64,000 nucleotides of DNA from Owenia fusiformis (Eukaryota; Annelida; Polychaeta; Sabellida; Oweniidae). Each line of letters begins with the position of its first letter. Position 1 is the first letter of the stretch. Positions 28,301 through 38,700 of this stretch are shown here, one piece after another. A program made the translations under genes and the position numbers. Below the pieces are notes generated by a model. The model was not told the origin of the DNA, ran no database searches, and saw nothing but the letters and a program-made list of their open reading frames with translations. The stretch is from positions 13,778,347 to 13,842,346 of the forward strand of contig CAIIXF020000009.1 of assembly GCA_903813345.2 (NCBI GenBank). Reading direction: 5' to 3'.

Positions 28301-29513
28301 ATCCCAATAATTCTGCATGTGGTATACCCTGGGAGAAATTCTAGAAGGTTCTTATAATTCTTCTTGCAGAGGAGGCAAGTTTAAATCTGTATGCAACAAT
28401 ATCCGCTTGCCAGATGACTGTACTATAGGATACATTATATGTAAGTAGAAGTAGTCTACACAGTTTCAAAGTCCTCTATCCAGATGATAAATCACATGCT
28501 ATTGTGTATTATAAACAACGCTGTTAGTTTGATGTTTATAACAGTATTATATTCAAAAAATACAGATCCAATTTCACAATAGAAAGTCATATGATACATT
28601 TCACATGGTGACTTATTTTGCTGCCATCTTTTTAATGGCATGGAATAATTTTCATCATTCCTTTCAGATACCCAGTTGCAGAAAAAGTTGACAGTCGTAA
28701 GCAGTTTCCATTCCCATCTAGAAGGTCTCTGGAGAGTGAGGGACCTTGAAGATCAGGTGAGAACATTGTATTACTTGATGTCATACTGGAATAGAAGTAC
28801 ACTATGCTTTGTAAATATTTGATGTTAAGTCTGAAATCATAGTGATCCATATCAATCAATTTGTTGAGGAATCATGACAGTAAATATATATATGAATCAA
28901 ATCACCCTTCCCCAACAACACAAGTGACGATAGATCCAGATTCACTATGGGACAATTGCCCATTTGAGAAAACTAGTGGTTCTCTCTGAAGAATTTGTTT
29001 AAAGGACTTTATTTTTTAATATCTAGTAGTTGAATCATGTCCTTGTGTTTTCCAGCTGACATTCAGTTATTCCTCATTTGCCAACCAGAAGCAGAATCTT
29101 GTTAGTGTGTCAGGGTTTGATGAGAACAGAGACCCAACCAGGTAAGTGGCTTTTAGTGGGATAAAAACATAAGTAAACAGCAACAATCTATGTATTTCCT
29201 TAAATAAATTTTGGTGATATTCATAAAATGAGTATTGCAGAGGATTGAATGAAATCTTTTTCTCTTTGTATGTTGATAGTTATCAACAACTGTTTGTGCC
29301 ACATTTTACTGAACATTTCTCCATTGTATCACTTATGCATATACATGTACTTTCAAAATAAGATGCCTGATATAGTATTTTGAAGATGATTGCTGACATT
29401 GCTTGTTTACATGTTTCAGGTTCTGGTCTATCCATTGCCATCTGTTCCCCTACCTCAAGGACTGTGCCAGATATAGCTCAACCAAACACTCTGAACAAGT
29501 GGTCAACAGGTGA
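4310..29513 (+). CDS. fng: Fringe beta-1,3-N-acetylglucosaminyltransferase, complete, ten exons
   Basis: Exons: 4310-4720, 10150-10198, 12888-12930, 17030-17089, 24320-24464, 27992-28077, 28370-28440, 28668-28756, 29056-29141, 29420-29513 (stop TGA 29511-29513). They sum to 1134 nt (377 aa) in one continuous frame with GT/AG at every junction. The enzyme adds GlcNAc to O-fucose on Notch EGF repeats in the Golgi. Visible: a type II signal-anchor (about residues 8-26), a stem with a furin-like RSKR at 72-75, TFIFTD at 138-143, a metal-binding DDD at 194-196 within [19 protein letters not shown] in the sixth exon, [10 protein letters not shown] at about 277-286 holding the presumed catalytic aspartate, FHSHLEG, and a C-terminal HCHL with paired cysteines. 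Length equals vertebrate fringes (about 380). Exon 1 encodes the anchor and stem. Nothing looks broken. Confidence 0.95.
4721..10149 (+). other. Fringe intron 1
   Basis: A 5.4-kb AT-rich intron. It contains the inverted-repeat element at 6604-7420, described separately. I see no other supported gene or RNA; ORFs here are short, with no family resemblance. Confidence 0.7.
6604..7420. mobile_element. 817-bp non-autonomous DNA transposon with 6-bp target repeat
   Basis: The left end CAGCGCTTGCATTA and right end TAATGCAAGCCCTG are inverted copies with one mismatch in 14. The direct repeat AGTGGT flanks the element at 6598-6603 and 7421-7426. The interior has no transposase-like ORF and is dominated by T-rich runs and repeats of gtgagtccc / cgtccc. 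The CAG...CTG ends and short duplication fit a hAT-like or related cut-and-paste family; the superfamily is uncertain. Confidence 0.75.
10199..12887 (+). other. Fringe intron 2
   Basis: AT-rich intron. Bases 11637-11690 (agagaggtctaaaattattttg onward) match the flank of the small hairpin element at 50207-50316, so they are a fragment of that dispersed family. Nothing else is supported. Confidence 0.6.
14844..15894. mobile_element. (CCGT)n element with tandem core repeats and inverted termini, copy A
   Basis: Termini ATCCCATCGAAC (14844-14855) and GTTCGATGGGAT (15883-15894) are perfect inverted repeats. A (CCGT)n microsatellite lies at about 14886-14986, followed by gggcaataactcaaataccg and then about four degenerate tandem units of about 135 bp. 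Each unit carries an AAAATGGCCGCCATTTT-type palindrome, a variant of it, and an actataactc...gattttgttcatattt block. No transposase ORF. The layout (microsatellite plus tandem core between short inverted termini) resembles pearl/HINE-type elements described from bivalves. Confidence 0.8.
16553..16921. repeat. Minisatellite, about 12 units of 28-32 bp
   Basis: Units read ttgtgcctgttgatggaatg followed by tatgtt and a C run. Twelve copies are recognisable, and the variants recur in order with a period of about three units (around 92 bp). The minus-strand ORFs across it are by-products of the repeat; they exist in three frames and are not genes. It lies just upstream of the fourth fringe exon. 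Confidence 0.9.
17090..24319 (+). other. Fringe intron 4
   Basis: The longest fringe intron (7.2 kb). It contains the hAT-type MITE at 19700-20277. Otherwise AT-rich, with no supported gene or RNA. Confidence 0.65.
19700..20277. mobile_element. hAT-type MITE with 8-bp target site duplication
   Basis: Ends TAGTGGTGTCAA and TTGACACCTCTA are inverted repeats with one mismatch in 12. The flanks CCATTTAC (19692-19699 and 20278-20285) are an exact 8-bp direct repeat, the hAT signature. Inside the ends are several aaccggttaaccg palindromic motifs. Bases 19903-20185 hold 2.1 tandem copies of a 134-bp unit starting taagcgcgggaaa. There is no ORF of note, so the element would depend on a transposase encoded elsewhere. 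Confidence 0.92.
24465..29419 (+). other. Fringe introns 5-9
   Basis: Introns 24465-27991, 28078-28369, 28441-28667, 28757-29055 and 29142-29419. The first is 3.5 kb of AT-rich sequence in which I recognise nothing. The last four are short (227-299 bp) and clean, so the catalytic C-terminal half of fringe is compact. Confidence 0.7.
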
Positions 29514-32500
29514 CCACATCATTGAGGCATATGAGCCAAGCAGAACCATTGGAAGAATTGAGATGTACAGTAGTCTTCAAACTGTCTTTCTAAAGCTCTA
29601 TGGAGATGACCTTTGGGCCTCAATGATGATTGACATAGCTTTATGTAAATCTCTTGTTTCTCATTGTTCCAATTAAGTATTGGCTGTAACCGATGGAGAT
29701 GGCTCAAAGTGGCCTTATTACTCATTATAGGGACCAAGACGTCACTTGTTGGCAAAATCTGATCTCAATAAAATGGCCTCCGTGACTGTATAGCATTGAA
29801 CTGTGTTAGACGCTATATTCAATTACAATTAAATATTGTTTCAAAGTCATCTTACATATATTGCATTGATACTACGAAGAACAATTTGATATTGAAACCT
29901 TCGCCCTGTAGAACACTATTATTCATAGACGGGTTTTAGGCTGCTTATTGCAATGTATCTTAAAATATTGGAGCAATATTTGCATGTTCTTGAAAAGGAA
30001 GTGCCAAACAATTCATTGAAAGCCATTGCAAATATAACAATTACAGTGAACAACATAAACATTTGGATTAGATCCATAGATCCATGCCTAGCATGAAAAA
30101 CACTTGAACTAAAAGTGAAACATGTGAATGTAAAACAGAATTTGCCGTGATTAGCAAAATCCACCTTAAGGTGTTCACTTGTCTGATTTGCTGATGTTAA
30201 GTGCAGTGTGAAGAACGTATACAGTGGAGTAGCTAACGAACAACATCAAGTGTAAATAAACATACAATATACATTTATTGGCCATGATATAGAAAGGCTA
30301 TATTTCATATAATGTTAGTAGCTTTGTTCTCTAGGAGAATGATTAAGTCCTTGTGGTCAGCTGGAGGTTTCTGTCCAGTACTATACACTACCATTCCATA
30401 TTTCCGTGGTAACTGGATGTATAGATATACAGATTAGCACTGTAGGGTTAGATACGCAATTGAAAATGATATCTTTGTGTGATTTAATGTAATCATATTG
30501 TGATTAAATGTAATAATTTTGTGAACTCTTGATGTGGGAGTATAATCAACATTTTAGCACCCTTCATCTTTAAATGTTTTTCGCAAAAGGATTGGGTTCT
30601 GTGAAACACCCTCTCATATAATGGATGCAATTGTTGATGCGATATATGCTGATATGATTCATTATCATTTTTTTCATTTCATTCTACAAGGTTAAGGCCA
30701 GTTCATAGCATACAAAGCTTATAGTGGCAAAGAACAAATTTTTATACAGCTGACTGAGAGTTTAAGTTTAATAGTAGGGCCAAGCAATTCATAATTACAT
30801 GCTTAAATTGTGCTCTTTTTATTTTGTGTAAGGTGCAATTCACTTATTTGTGAAATCACTGTATACTTACAGATGCATCTATGCATTAGAATATTTCAGT
30901 GAAGAATAACACTGTGTGTTTACTGTTTATACATTGTAATCTGCTGTGGACATTTATGTCTGGGACTTTTTTGTAAAGATTTTTTTGAAGTGTTTTTGTA
31001 TTTGACTGTCTCGCGATAATACAGTACGGTACATTATTTTACAAGTGCAACTTACAAGATACATAAGTAATAGATAAACAATGACTTGTAGACATGGAAC
31101 AAATACGTATTACATGTATGTACATTTAAAATTGCACACATTTTGTTCCATTTAAGTGCAATTTTGATAAGTGACATTAATTTCAATTTTTCTTGCAATT
31201 AATGAACTACACGCATGTGTCAAAGTAAACTATGGTTATCACACAGCAGGTTTAATGGCTTTGTTAGGAAGCATTTTAACAAAAGGAAACCAAGGATTTT
31301 TGAGGAGTTACACAGATATGTAATCATTCGTAACAAAACGTTTTGTCAAATTGCTTCATAATGAAGTTAATCAACCCTGCTATGAGGCTTTGCAAAACCA
31401 CCCGATCCTCTGCATTGGATGGAGGATTTATAGACTGAGCAAGGCTTGGTTGTCTGATGTATATAGTATATAGATTATTGTGTATATATTTGCGAAACTG
31501 TATATAAAATGTAAAATCAGAAGAGAGATATAGACATACTGCTGAGTTAAGCTAGGATATATTTTGTCATTAGATAATTGCACATTAAGCTACAAGGGGA
31601 TAAAGCAATACTCTGAATGACTCAATAAATGTCAAAATAAATTTGAATTTGTGACTTTGTCTTTTAAATGAGGTTTGTTTCTGTCAGATTTGCATGTCTG
31701 TATGCTATCATTTCCTCAGTTAGCTAATACTAATAAACTATCAATATCATACATTTCTGTTAACAGAAAATTGCAAATGGTGTGCTGTTATCTAATGACT
31801 TTATAAGCAGCAAATGAAGCATATATATATTTTGTAATTTCTATTGGCAAAAATGATTATTATTATTACTATTTGCTTTTTAATTCAAAGGCTGATAGCA
31901 GTGAATTATGTTCAGTTGAATTTTGTTCAGTTTATGATTAAACCATTGTAGTTATAAGGAGTTGAAATATGTTATGTTCAGTTGAATTATGTTCAGTTTA
32001 TGAGACAACAATATGCACAATTACATGTATTTCTAGGATTAATCATGCATGTACTTCAGGTAAATATTTTATTTCCAAATAAATAATAAAAACTCAATGA
32101 AATCCTTGTTTTGTTTTAGATTGAAAACTATTTAGTTGTGAAAATGTTAGTATCCATCATGGGAAATGTTAACTTTTAAGACCTTATAAATCCATGCATT
32201 CTACAATATAGCATGATAAAAAGAACATCATTTGGTCACAAGTGATACCTGTTCCCTGTGTGGTGAAATCTGGCTACCATTGAAAATCTAGAATCAGTCT
32301 TCTGATGAAACATCTGGAAAAAAAGACCTATTAGTGTGTACAGGTGCTTAGACCGAACCACAGTTTTAGCAAGCCTTAAGGCTCTGTAATGTGCTGCCAT
32401 CTTTTCAAGCTTACAGTATTAATGACCAATTTTAATAAGTGACAAATTATTCTACATTTGTTCCTATAGTGTGGTATTTTAATCGACGAGATGTCCAATG

Positions 32501-32715
32501 ACAATGGTCTTGGTTGAATATTTCTGGATTTCAAAAAGATATCCGTAATGTAATCTAATTCATTGTGAAAAGTGAAAATTTAGTTAGGTATGAAAAAGAC
32601 GAACTCAAAATCGGTTGTGATAATGAATCGTTCGTAAATTTAATGCAACCAATTATAACTTCCTGTTCCTCAAAAAATGAAATAAGATCGATTATTTCAA
32701 TGTTGGAGTGGAATA
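29514..32715 (+). other. Fringe 3' UTR and spacer to AP1AR
   Basis: No further coding sequence. The fringe 3' UTR may extend about 2.1 kb to the poly(A) signals at 31624-31641. The last several hundred bases before 32716 must hold the AP1AR promoter and 5' UTR; I see no sharp core-promoter motif there. Confidence 0.55.
31624..31641 (+). terminator. Candidate poly(A) signal of fringe
   Basis: Two AATAAA hexamers (31624-31629 and 31636-31641) are followed within 30 bp by a GT/T-rich stretch, the usual arrangement for 3' end cleavage. An earlier AATAAA near 29768 could give a much shorter UTR. Confidence 0.5.
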
Positions 32716-35700
32716 ATGGGTAATTGCTGTGCCAAATGCCTTGGGAAACTAGATAAAAGGTAAGTTTACATTTCGTAGTTTCATGCCATCGTTAGGCTAT
32801 ATTCGTAAGTTGTATTTCAACAGGTGATAAAACAATTTTTTAGAATACAATTTCATTTTCAATTTCACTGACTCAGTCAAAGTCAGCTGACCTTATCCCG
32901 TTCCCGGACTATGGTCCTGTGAACATCTCAATCTTTTGCCTGTGCGATTACAACATGGGAGAATTTTTTACTGATCTTACACTTTAGATACCTACTTCAA
33001 TAGATTCCTTGGTAATTTAGCATTCTTTTCGTGTAGTTGAATCCACAATTGTCTGGGTTTATCGGCAGAACGAAGACATTTTCGTTTTTGATCGCAATAT
33101 TTGCGTGTAACATTTAACTTATTTCAACCGTCAAATTCCTCCATATTGGTACTTCCGGGCTACATCCGGGACAGCCAAAGGGGGGATTCCCCTTTTAAAT
33201 CCAACTGCCATTTTGAAAAGTGATGGAATCTCTCTCGATGAAAAAGAGAAATGTTCCCGTTCTGCCGATATACCCAGACAATCGGCGGTTCCAATATATT
33301 AGAAGTTACATCTTGAGTTCTATAATGCATTGAGGTAGGTATCTTAAGTGTAAGGGGCGTAGATAATTCTCCCAAGTTGTAATCGTACAGGCAAATGAAT
33401 GCGCTCAGTGCAGGACTATAGTCCGGGAACGGGATAAAGCTGACCGTGTTCCTACTACTCCCCATGTACAATATAAAGTTATTGTAGAAAGGATGAACAT
33501 ATTATACAAAATGTTGAGCAATATAACCACATACCACACTAGGGACATGTAACATGTCCCTTGAGCAATAGGTCTCTTATCAGGAATTCACAAAGAAAAT
33601 AATTTTACTGATCAAGGCAAGGTACCGAATCACTCGTTCAAAATAATTTAGAATCTGGCTTTGAAGTTCTTCAAAGGATGTTCAATGAAAACATCATTTT
33701 TACATGTGTGATTCAAAAGGAGTTTTTATCTTGTGCCTCTGGATTTTAAATCACAACACATGTTATTTTTCGAATTTGAATTACACATTCCCGACAATGT
33801 CTTCATCTCCCACTTTTGCACAGCAAGTGCACTAATGTACCTAGAAAAGAATGTAGAGGAGTATGTTTTGATAAAATGTATAGAAAACAAGAAAATTCAG
33901 TGAAAATTTAAGAGTTTGAAAAATAACATATGACTCAATTGAGGAATGCAGCAAAATTCCGAACATGCACCCTGGCCTTAAATGGGGATGCTTAAAATAA
34001 ATACATGTCAATGTTATAAAACATGGATTAATAATAATTGACAGCTGTACATATCTAGAATTCAGAACAGATATTTAATTATATTTTCTGTATCTAATGC
34101 TGTTTCACACTTAGTTCAGCCAAATTCAGTAATAGAACTGAGGCCCAAGTCCCTTTTCAAGTCTTGGTAAATGCAGTATTGTCACAGGCACGAAAAGGTA
34201 TCAACAATAAGCTGTGTAGATTTTTTGAAAAAAGTTTGGGAATCTTGAGTTTAAGTCCCAGAAGTTGCTCAATTGGTTTCACATAAGCCTGTCATATTAT
34301 TCTGTCCTAAGTGTAATATGAGTCTCATACTCATTGTCTGACATACTCTGTTCATTGAATATCAGTGCAATGTTGAATATTATAATAATTTCCAAGTTTT
34401 CCATAACTATGAGCCCTTTTTGCAAGATGGTTACAGTTTACCCAATTCCAGGCCTTATAGTCCTGCACTCAAATGATTGTTCAGGCAGTGTTTCTACAAC
34501 ATGGGAGAATAATACACGCCTCCTTCACCAAAACTACCTACCTTAATACATTCCTTAGTATTCTAGAATTCTTTTTATGTACTTGGCAGATCGAAGAGAT
34601 TTTCGTTTTACATCGGGAAATATTTCAGCACTTATCAAGATGTCGGAAGGGGGATCCCCTAAGATACCTATGGCATTCTGAGAGCCAATCCTCCTTGAGT
34701 CTAGATGGAGGAATTTTGTGATTAAAAACGAAAATTTCCTCTTTCTACCGATTAACCCTTACAATTAGGGATGAATGCGCTCAGTGCAGGACTATAGTCC
34801 GGGAACGGGATAAAGCTGACCGTGTTCCTACTACTCCCCATGTACAATATAAAGTTATTGTAGAAAGGATGAACATATTATACAAAATGTTGAGCAATAT
34901 AACCACATACCACACTAGGGACATGTAACATGTCCCTTGAGCAATAGGTCTCTTATCAGGAATTCACAAAGAAAATAATTTTACTGATCAAGGCAAGGTA
35001 CCGAATCACTCGTTCAAAATAATTTAGAATCTGGCTTTGAAGTTCTTCAAAGGATGTTCAATGAAAACATCATTTTTACATGTGTGATTCAAAAGGAGTT
35101 TTTATCTTGTGCCTCTGGATTTTAAATCACAACACATGTTATTTTTCGAATTTGAATTACACATTCCCGACAATGTCTTCATCTCCCACTTTTGCACAGC
35201 AAGTGCACTAATGTACCTAGAAAAGAATGTAGAGGAGTATGTTTTGATAAAATGTATAGAAAACAAGAAAATTCAGTGAAAATTTAAGAGTTTGAAAAAT
35301 AACATATGACTCAATTGAGGAATGCAGCAAAATTCCGAACATGCACCCTGGCCTTAAATGGGGATGCTTAAAATAAATACATGTCAATGTTATAAAACAT
35401 GGATTAATAATAATTGACAGCTGTACATATCTAGAATTCAGAACAGATATTTAATTATATTTTCTGTATCTAATGCTGTTTCACACTTAGTTCAGCCAAA
35501 TTCAGTAATAGAACTGAGGCCCAAGTCCCTTTTCAAGTCTTGGTAAATGCAGTATTGTCACAGGCACGAAAAGGTATCAACAATAAGCTGTGTAGATTTT
35601 TTGAAAAAAGTTTGGGAATCTTGAGTTTAAGTCCCAGAAGTTGCTCAATTGGTTTCACATAAGCCTGTCATATTATTCTGTCCAAAGTGTAATATGAGTC

Positions 35701-38700
35701 TCATACTCATTGTCTGACATACTCTGTTCATTGAATATCAGTGCAATGTTGAATATTACAATAATTTCCAAGTTTTCCATAACTATGAGCCCTTTTTGCA
35801 AGATGGTTACAGTTTACCCAATTCCAGGCCTTATAGTCCTGCACTCAAATGATAGTTCAGGCAGTGTTTCTACAACATGGGAGAATAATCCACGTCTCCT
35901 TCACCAAAACTACCTACCTTAATACATTCCTTAGTATTCTAGAATTCTTTTTATGTACTTGGCAGATCGAAGAGATTTTCGTTTTACATCGGGAAATATT
36001 TCAGCACTTATCAAGATGTCGGAAGGGGGATCCCCTAAGATACCTATGGCATTCTGGGAGCCAATCCTCCTTGAGTCTAGATGGAGGAATTTTGCGATTA
36101 AAAACGAAAATTTCCTCTTTCTACCGATTAACCCTTACAATTAGGGATTCGACTACATTAAACATAATAATTGAGTATTAGAATTCTTTTTATGCAGTTA
36201 AATCTACAATCGTATAGGTTGATCGGCATCAGTTGAAAAGTGCTGAAATATTCCCAATGTAAAACAAAAAACTCTTCTGCCAATTAACCGATACAATTGG
36301 TGATTCAACTGCATTGAAATAATCCTTAAATACTCAGGAATATAACGAGGTCTAAGTATCCAATGCATAGTATTTTCTCCAACGTTGTAGAAACATTGAC
36401 TGACCAATGGTTCGCGCTTAAGACCACAAAGTGGGGTCATAGCATAGGATAAGGTTATAGTGACAATAATGAAACCCCATAAATGTCATTTAGTTTAGGT
36501 GACCTATCAAATATTTCAAAGCCAATAATTGTACTAGTTTTTATCCCACCGAACGAGGTTTGAGGGGGATATAGAGAAGCCGTCCGTCCGTCCGTCCGTC
36601 CGTTCGTCCGTCCGTTCTTCCGTCCGTTCGTCCGTCCATTCGTGTGTCCGGGCAATAACTCAAATACCGGATGACGGATTTAATTCAAATTTTATGGGCT
36701 TATGCCTTATAGTTGTAGAACCTCTGCTCGAGAAGGAATTTTCAATATGGCCGCTTAATTCAAAATGGCGGCCATTTTTCGGAAAAAATGTAATCTTTAA
36801 TAACTCAAATACTAGTTGATGGATTTGGTTCAAATTTTATATGCTGTTGCCTTGGTACAAAGGAGCCTTGCTCAAGAAGACATTTTCAAGATGGCCACCA
36901 AATTTCAAAATGGCGGCCATTTTTCGTAAAAAAACGTTATCTTTGATAACTCAAAGACCATTGAATGGATTTGGTTCAAATTTTAGATGCTGATGCCTAG
37001 GGACATAGGAGCTCTGTTTGAGAAAGGATTTTCAAGATGGCAGCTAAATTTCAAAATGGCGGCCATTTTTCGTAAAAAAACATTATCTTTGATAACTCAA
37101 ATACCATTGAATGGATTTGGTTTAAATTTTATACGCTGATGCCTAGGGACATACGAGCTCTGCTCAAGAAAGGATTTTCAAGATGGCAGCTAAATTTCAA
37201 AATGGCGGCCATTTTTCATAAAAAAACATTATCTTTGATAACTCAATTACCATTGAATGGATTTGGTTCAAATTTTACATGATGATGCCTAGGGACATAG
37301 GAGCTCTGCTTGAGAAGGGATTTTCAAGGTGGTAGCTAAATTTCAAAATGGCCGCCATTTTTCATAAAAGAACGTAACCTTTGATAACTCAAATACCAGT
37401 TGACGGATTTGGTTCAAATTCTATATGCTGATGCCTAGAGACAAAGAAGATCTGCTCAAAAATAAATTTTTAAGATGACCACTGAATTTCAAAATGGCTG
37501 CCATTTTTTGTAAAAAAACGTAATTAATGATAAATCAAATACTAGTGGATGGATTTGGTTCCAATTTTATATGCTGATGTTTAGGGAAAAAGGAAATCTG
37601 CTTCAGAAGAAATTTCAAAGGCGATAGCTGAATTTCAAAATGGCTGCCGTTTTTCATTAAAAAGGTAATCTTTGATAACCCAGATACCATTGGACGGACA
37701 TTCTCTGCTAAAGAAGAAATCTAAAGATGACAGCTGAATTTCAAAATGGCAACCATAAAGTCATACTCTTTGATAATTCAAATACCAGTGGATGTATTTG
37801 GCTCAATTTTTTTATCAAAACATGTTTTGTTCGGTGGGATTTGCTACTCCATGGAGTTGCTGTTTTTCTAGTTCTCCCTCCTTTCCAATGATATATATTT
37901 GTATATTTTATTTGATTAGTTATGATATAAAGAGCTATATGTCAAATGAAAGGCCTGGCTGAGTGCAGTTCTTATCTATGATAACATTCCTCACAAAAGC
38001 AATTTTACATAAAGAAAAGTACTAGAAGCTACAGTAGTCCAACTTTTGAATAATATATGGAGTTTATACTTAACAATCAAGGGATTGACACTGCCCTTAA
38101 TTGGCTAAAATGGGGGAGTTATATGAGGACTGGCAGTTTCTATATCGAGATTCTTCAAGAAAAGACGCATGAATCTAGGCTTTTGCTCTGTCATATCCAG
38201 GCAACTCGCCAGACTTCATCTTCAAACCCAATCAAAAGTTCCAAATTTCAGTGACAGTGCATACTAATTCTCAAGTCTAGGAACATATTTTTTTATATAT
38301 ATACATTAAAGATCAAGATAAAAGTCACAAAATTCAAATGTTACTTGAGACACTGATACTAATTTCAAGCAGAGTACTTTGTGCCATAAATCACCAGTCT
38401 TGATTCATCTATACATGTAGAGGATAGTCTCTGAGTTATTTTAACCTCAGGCATTCAGCTTTCTTGCATACTATTATATTGGATAATACATGAAGAATAT
38501 AAAAATCTGTACATGTAGTTAACATTGCTAAGGGAACTGTACCATTAATATTACATTGATTTATCCAAGCCCGGGGTGAAAAACAGACAAGTCAAGTTGC
38601 ATTGCATCTCCAGATACAAGAGGGGAATTTTAGAAACAGAGCAAGATGGCAATGAATTATATATACTCTGTGGAGCTGTGCTTTTATTTTGTCATTTACA

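Noticed and set aside
33160-33471. 103-aa minus-strand ORF as a gene
   Set aside because: Lies across the right arm of a palindromic element; no family motif, no splice context.
34334-36181. Duplicated ORF pairs as paralogous genes
   Set aside because: They are copies of one non-coding segment within the 1376-bp tandem duplication and follow palindrome arms.
36575-36655. CRISPR-like array in the (CCGT)n tract
   Set aside because: Simple microsatellite without spacers, in animal DNA.
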